Origin: Amphimedon queenslandica
Taxonomy: Eukaryota > Porifera > Demospongiae > Haplosclerida > Niphatidae
Direction: 5' to 3'
NCBI RefSeq assembly: GCF_000090795.2
Contig: NW_003546469.1
Location: 72,065-136,064 of the forward strand
DNA length: 64,000 bases
Below are positions 60,301 through 64,000 of the stretch, piece by piece; within the stretch, counting starts at the first letter, position 1, and each line of letters starts with the position of its first letter. A model generated the notes under the pieces. It was not told the origin of the DNA and searched no databases. It saw nothing but the letters and a program-made list of their open reading frames with translations. A program made the translations under genes and the position numbers.

Positions 60301-62469
60301 ATGATGTCTTATCAATGGATTGCTTTTATCTTTGCTGCTTTCTTCATTCCTTCAGTACTGTGCTGTCACTATGGATGTTAGTGCATGTGTCCTAATTATT
60401 ATAATTATGTGGATTATTTTTAGATGTGTATACCAGCCCTTCATCAACTACTGTCAGCTTGAATGACAATGCCATTTTTCGATGTGATGGTGATGGTGAT
60501 TACCTGTACTGGTTCATCGATGGTGTAAACGCTGATGACATTACAAGTGAAGACTTGACAAAAAGAGGAATCAGCTATTACACTGATTTCAATTTTTGGC
60601 ATTGTTTTCCAAAGTACTCATTTCTATCCATTGCCGGTAACTGTCTCAATAACAATACTGAAGTGTATTGTGTCATTGTGGGTGACTTTTACAATGATAC
60701 AAGTTCAGTTGCAAACTTGACTGTGCAAGGTAGGCAACAATGATTCTAATTGACAATGTAGATCTACATTTGTTTACTTTAATTCAAAGGTGAACCTGTG
60801 ATTGTGAATGACTTTAAAGTCATATCTACAACAGTTAACAGTATTACTGTTTCATGGGATGTCACTCCAATAGAGAATTCGTCACTTACTCTTGGTATCA
60901 CTGATTCATATGGAACAGTTAATGATACTATTAATGTGACTGGAGCAGACAGTGTTTACAATTATATTGAAATGATGTCTTTTGATCCTTGTAATGTTTA
61001 TACTTTCAAATTGACACCACAACCCTTGTTGGCTGGTTGTCACAACATCAGTACCATTGCTTGTAAGTCCTTTTTAAATAATACATAATAATAATGTTTT
61101 TCAAGCATTTCCATTAAGCAAACCCAACAATGTTAGTGTGTCATATAATTTTAACAAAGGCTTACTGAAAGTTAATTTTCAAGTAAAACTGATCTTTGAG
61201 GTTATAATATGACTTAACGCTCATATTGTTTTAGATTGATCTGTGTTTCCAGAATAAGATCCAGCTACTACTATATGGTGTTGATGGGACCTTTAATTTA
61301 TCAAATCTGCTATACATAGAAGACATTCCCCTCAGTAATCAGATTTGTGTTGTGAATTGGAGTACAAAACTCAACATCCACTCAATTTACTTTTTAACTG
61401 TTTTAGCCCTTGATACATATGGAACTGGAACTTCTGATATAACAGAAATAAGTAAGAATTTATTTTATACTAATTTATTTTATACTTTACTAATGCTTCA
61501 ATATTAGATACATATAATGTAAAAGATCTGATAATTACAAGAAATGGGGATGATGTTTGTTTCACTTGTGTTACGATAATGGACTGCTACATGTCAATAG
61601 AGCCAATACAAGCATCACTTCATCCCATTAAACATAATGCATCCTGTTATTCTTTCATTACTAATGGAACTTACATAGTTTATGTTCATGATATTGATCA
61701 TAATGGTACGATAGTACTGATGCCAACTATTGTTGAAAAATACATAGTTGATTGGTTCATCCCCTCTCTTGAATTTTCAAGCACAGGTCAGTAATTATGA
61801 TTATTAATAACAAAATATATTCAGCATTCTAGAAATATTATCTTCATCACAATTTGAAGGTTAGAAATTTTAAACTAAGCTAAAGTAAGTAGTTTGATTG
61901 TGTTTTATTGCAGGATTAATGAGTACTTACTCTTCATACATTGGCATTAATGGATCTACTTCTAGCATTGTCAAACTAGGAATTGGAAGTATTATATTGT
62001 ATTTGTGTACATTGTTATATGTATTATAGAAACTGAAACAAATAGTCAGTCCAACACCAGTTATATTCTTGGGAGTATGCTTGCACTCTCGGGAATTATC
62101 CTGCTAATTGTATTGGTAATAATACCAATAATAGTTTTGCGTAGAAAGAAAAAAGGTAAAAAACTAATGTAGTACTCAATATTATACTAAAATATTTCAT
62201 TCATAAAAGCCAATACTGTGCCAGTTGATGCTTCATCTGATAGTAAACAATGTGATTCTGACTATCCTGTAATTACAACAACAAATGCAGCATATGAGAT
62301 GGTACATATGGGCGGAGGTAATGAAGGACAACAAGCATCAGATAACAACTATTCTCTGGCTCAGTCCATCAATGATGCACATATATATGATGATCCAGAT
62401 ATACCAAGAGAATTGCTTCCCCCAGCAATTCCACCACGTTTGTACGAAGATTCTACTATGCCAATATAA
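60301..62469 (+). CDS. Ig/fibronectin-III single-pass receptor with tyrosine-rich tail
   Basis: Exons: 60301-60376 (signal peptide, FAAFFIPSVLCC), 60424-60729 (Ig-like, IFRCDGDG..YWFIDG..VYCVIVG), 60790-61060 (FN3, SITVSWDVTPIENSS..DPCNVYTFKL), about 61109-61188 and 61237-61450 (second FN3, split by an intron), about 61510-61786 (FN3-like with extra Cys), 62030-62156 (membrane helix, LALSGIILLIVLVIIPIIVL) and about 62209-62469 (tail). The total is about 430 residues. The tail has YEMV, YSLA, YDDP and YEDS sites and LLPPAIPPRLY, suited to SH2 and SH3 partners. Ig-FN3 receptors of this sort act in adhesion or kinase/phosphatase signalling. The exon 61914-62029 offers an alternative end described separately. 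A decayed tandem copy follows. Confidence 0.75.
61914..62029 (+). CDS. Alternative C-terminal exon, GPI-signal-like
   Basis: An intron from the donor at 61787 can end at a strong acceptor (TTTTATTGCAG, 61913) upstream of the transmembrane exon. In phase, this reads LMSTYSSYIGINGSTSSIVK and then LGIGSIILYLCTLLYVL and a stop. Small residues (NGSTSS), a short spacer and a hydrophobic end with no basic tail form the pattern of a GPI attachment signal. The TAG stop (62027-62029) overlaps the AG of the acceptor used for the transmembrane exon. Both isoforms therefore need only a choice between two acceptors. I infer this from the sequence; there is no transcript evidence. Confidence 0.5.
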
Positions 62470-62739
62470 TAGTAGCTATGTAGCTATAGCTCATAACTGT
62501 TTACTTATAAACTTCAGCATAAAGACTACTTTTGTAATGTGATTGTCAAGGTATAATTATTTTAATTTGTGCTTTTGAGTAATTGTTTTGCATGCTAATG
62601 GTAAGATTTTTTCTATAAAAACAAAATTACTTACAGTCAGCCACGATGCAATCATAAGCTACCGTACTAGATCTAGCTGACAAATTTTTATTATTTTAAA
62701 ACTTGTTGTATTGTTCAAGTTATTTGGGACAATTATTCT

Positions 62740-63830
62740 ACATTTAGCCATTTACTGTGAATTTGGGTGAGAAAGTTACCTCTAAGTATTTTGCTTTTGA
62801 CACTAATCTTAACTGGTTTGTTGATGGTTTTAATGTTGATAATATTACTACAAAGAATTGAAAAAAAGAAAAATTAGTTTAAGTACAGATAAAATTAACA
62901 ATGACAATAATGATAATGATAATTCAATATTGTTACATCATTATTGTAGCAATATTGCCAAAGCTGGAAACATAACTGCCTCTTACGTTTATGATGAGAT
63001 ACTGAGAGTCAACATTCAGGTAAGATTTACTGAATAAAGATGCTTTATAGATTCAACATCAATGCTTTAACAGCACAATTCAACTATTACTACTTGGTGC
63101 TGATGGTACTTCAGACATATCAGACTTTTACCAATAGGGGACTTGCATATAATAACAAATTTTATGAACTGAACTACTGGCGAACTAAATTAAAGCAACA
63201 TACAATGCACAGAACAGAAACTTAGATGCTACATAAATAAGTAAAAGAAGCATTAATTATAATTTTGTTGCACTACACATTCAGTACTGATGCATCCAAT
63301 GTATTGCAAGAACTGCCAGTAAGTGTCAAGTCATAATAGATAGTATTGGCAGCAACATTTTTACAACGAAAGCAACAAAATGTATTGTCTCATGTTCATG
63401 ATTTTGATAAGAATAGTAGAATAGTGCCAGTATATACTAGCAATATAAACTATAATAGCTTGACCTGAAATTTGATGCTACAAATGAAATAAGTATACAG
63501 GCCTGTGTTAGTTACAGCTAGAATGAATCGAGTAACATGATGGTACAGCTGTACAAAACAAATGGAGTAACAATTTTGCTTGATCTATTTATTATTATTT
63601 AAGGGCTTTGTCCAGTTCACTGAAGGATTGCTAGGACTGACAACAATCGGCTTATTGATTCTTATAAGAAGACCAAAAGTGAGAAATTAAGACTATTATG
63701 AATGTTGGAATCTTAAAAAGCAAAAACCAATCGCTATGTCACAGTAGATCAAAATATAGCATATGAATTGATAAAACAAGGCAATGAAGTAAATTTAACA
63801 AAAATTTTATGATGTTCTAGATTGATCCGG
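62740..63830 (+). pseudogene. Decayed tandem copy of the Ig/FN3 receptor
   Basis: Pieces align in order with the upstream receptor: FTVNLGEKVTSKYF and NWFVDGFNVDNITT (Ig domain, about 62745-62860), SYVYDEILRVNIQ (FN3, about 62983-63020), STIQLLLLGADGTSDIS (about 63070-63130), a hydrophobic GLLGLTTIGLLILIRRPK (about 63625-63685) and NIAYELIKQGNEV (tail tyrosine region, about 63750-63795). Frames shift between pieces and the signal peptide exon is not seen. This is a host-gene duplicate that has lost its coding capacity. Confidence 0.8.
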
Positions 63831-63867
63831 TAACTTAATTCTGATTGTGTCATTGTCTGTGATATAT

Positions 63868-63877
63868 NNNNNNNNNN
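63868..63877. other. Assembly gap (10 N)
   Basis: Ten ambiguous bases mark a break or estimated gap, so continuity of the last 123 bases with the rest is not certain. Confidence 1.
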
Positions 63878-64000
63878 TTTAGAGTGTTAAGTGTATATAG
63901 AAGTTTAACTAGAATAGAAAATATTTGGCAGCTTATCTAACTGCATGTCATGAAAATCATGTGATGATGTGACCATTCTATGATTAGCTGGCAACTGAGC

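Overview
The window looks like nuclear DNA from a demosponge, most like Amphimedon queenslandica. This rests on the gene families, the AT-rich composition, the compact gene spacing, mostly short GT-AG introns and many small inverted-repeat transposons. Species identity is my inference; nothing was searched.

Region 1-7.6 kb is accessory. It holds a scrambled, decayed partial copy of the myosin gene that lies just downstream, cut up by a hAT-type MITE, an unclassified inverted-repeat element, an old broken Ty3/Gypsy LTR element and a second hAT-like insertion that itself carries a Tc1-type MITE. At 7.6-8.8 kb is a small four-exon gene for a dispanin-like two-pass membrane protein.

Region 9-25.2 kb is one unconventional myosin gene (+). 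Its product has a motor head, an IQ-rich neck and a C-terminal SH2 domain. A 10-kb intron in the head holds, on the opposite strand, two intronless POT/SLC15-like transporter genes, a fragment of a third, SRCR-domain remains and many repeats. One transporter has lost its last ~30 residues to a MITE.

Region 25.6-30 kb (+) and 50.9-54.5 kb (-) encode two large, intronless or nearly intronless membrane proteins of one family: a beta-helix-like ectodomain, a Cys-rich collar and about 7-9 membrane spans. Between them lie a type I receptor with three copies of a five-Cys domain (-), ISY1 splicing factor (-), a ZU5/death-fold protein (-) only 11 bp behind a single-pass membrane protein (-), an intronless CitE/MaoC fusion (-) and an MFSD12-like transporter (+).

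Region 55-60 kb is the V-ATPase catalytic subunit A gene (15 exons, +). Region 60.3-62.5 kb is an Ig/fibronectin-III receptor (+) whose last intron has two acceptors; choosing between them would switch a transmembrane tail for what looks like a GPI-anchor signal. A decayed tandem copy of this receptor follows, and a 10-N assembly gap lies near the end.

The most interesting items are the beta-helix/polytopic family, the motor-SH2 myosin, the CitE-hotdog fusion (possible itaconyl/citramalyl-CoA catabolism), the receptor/ZU5 tandem, the new Cys domain and the predicted GPI/transmembrane switch.
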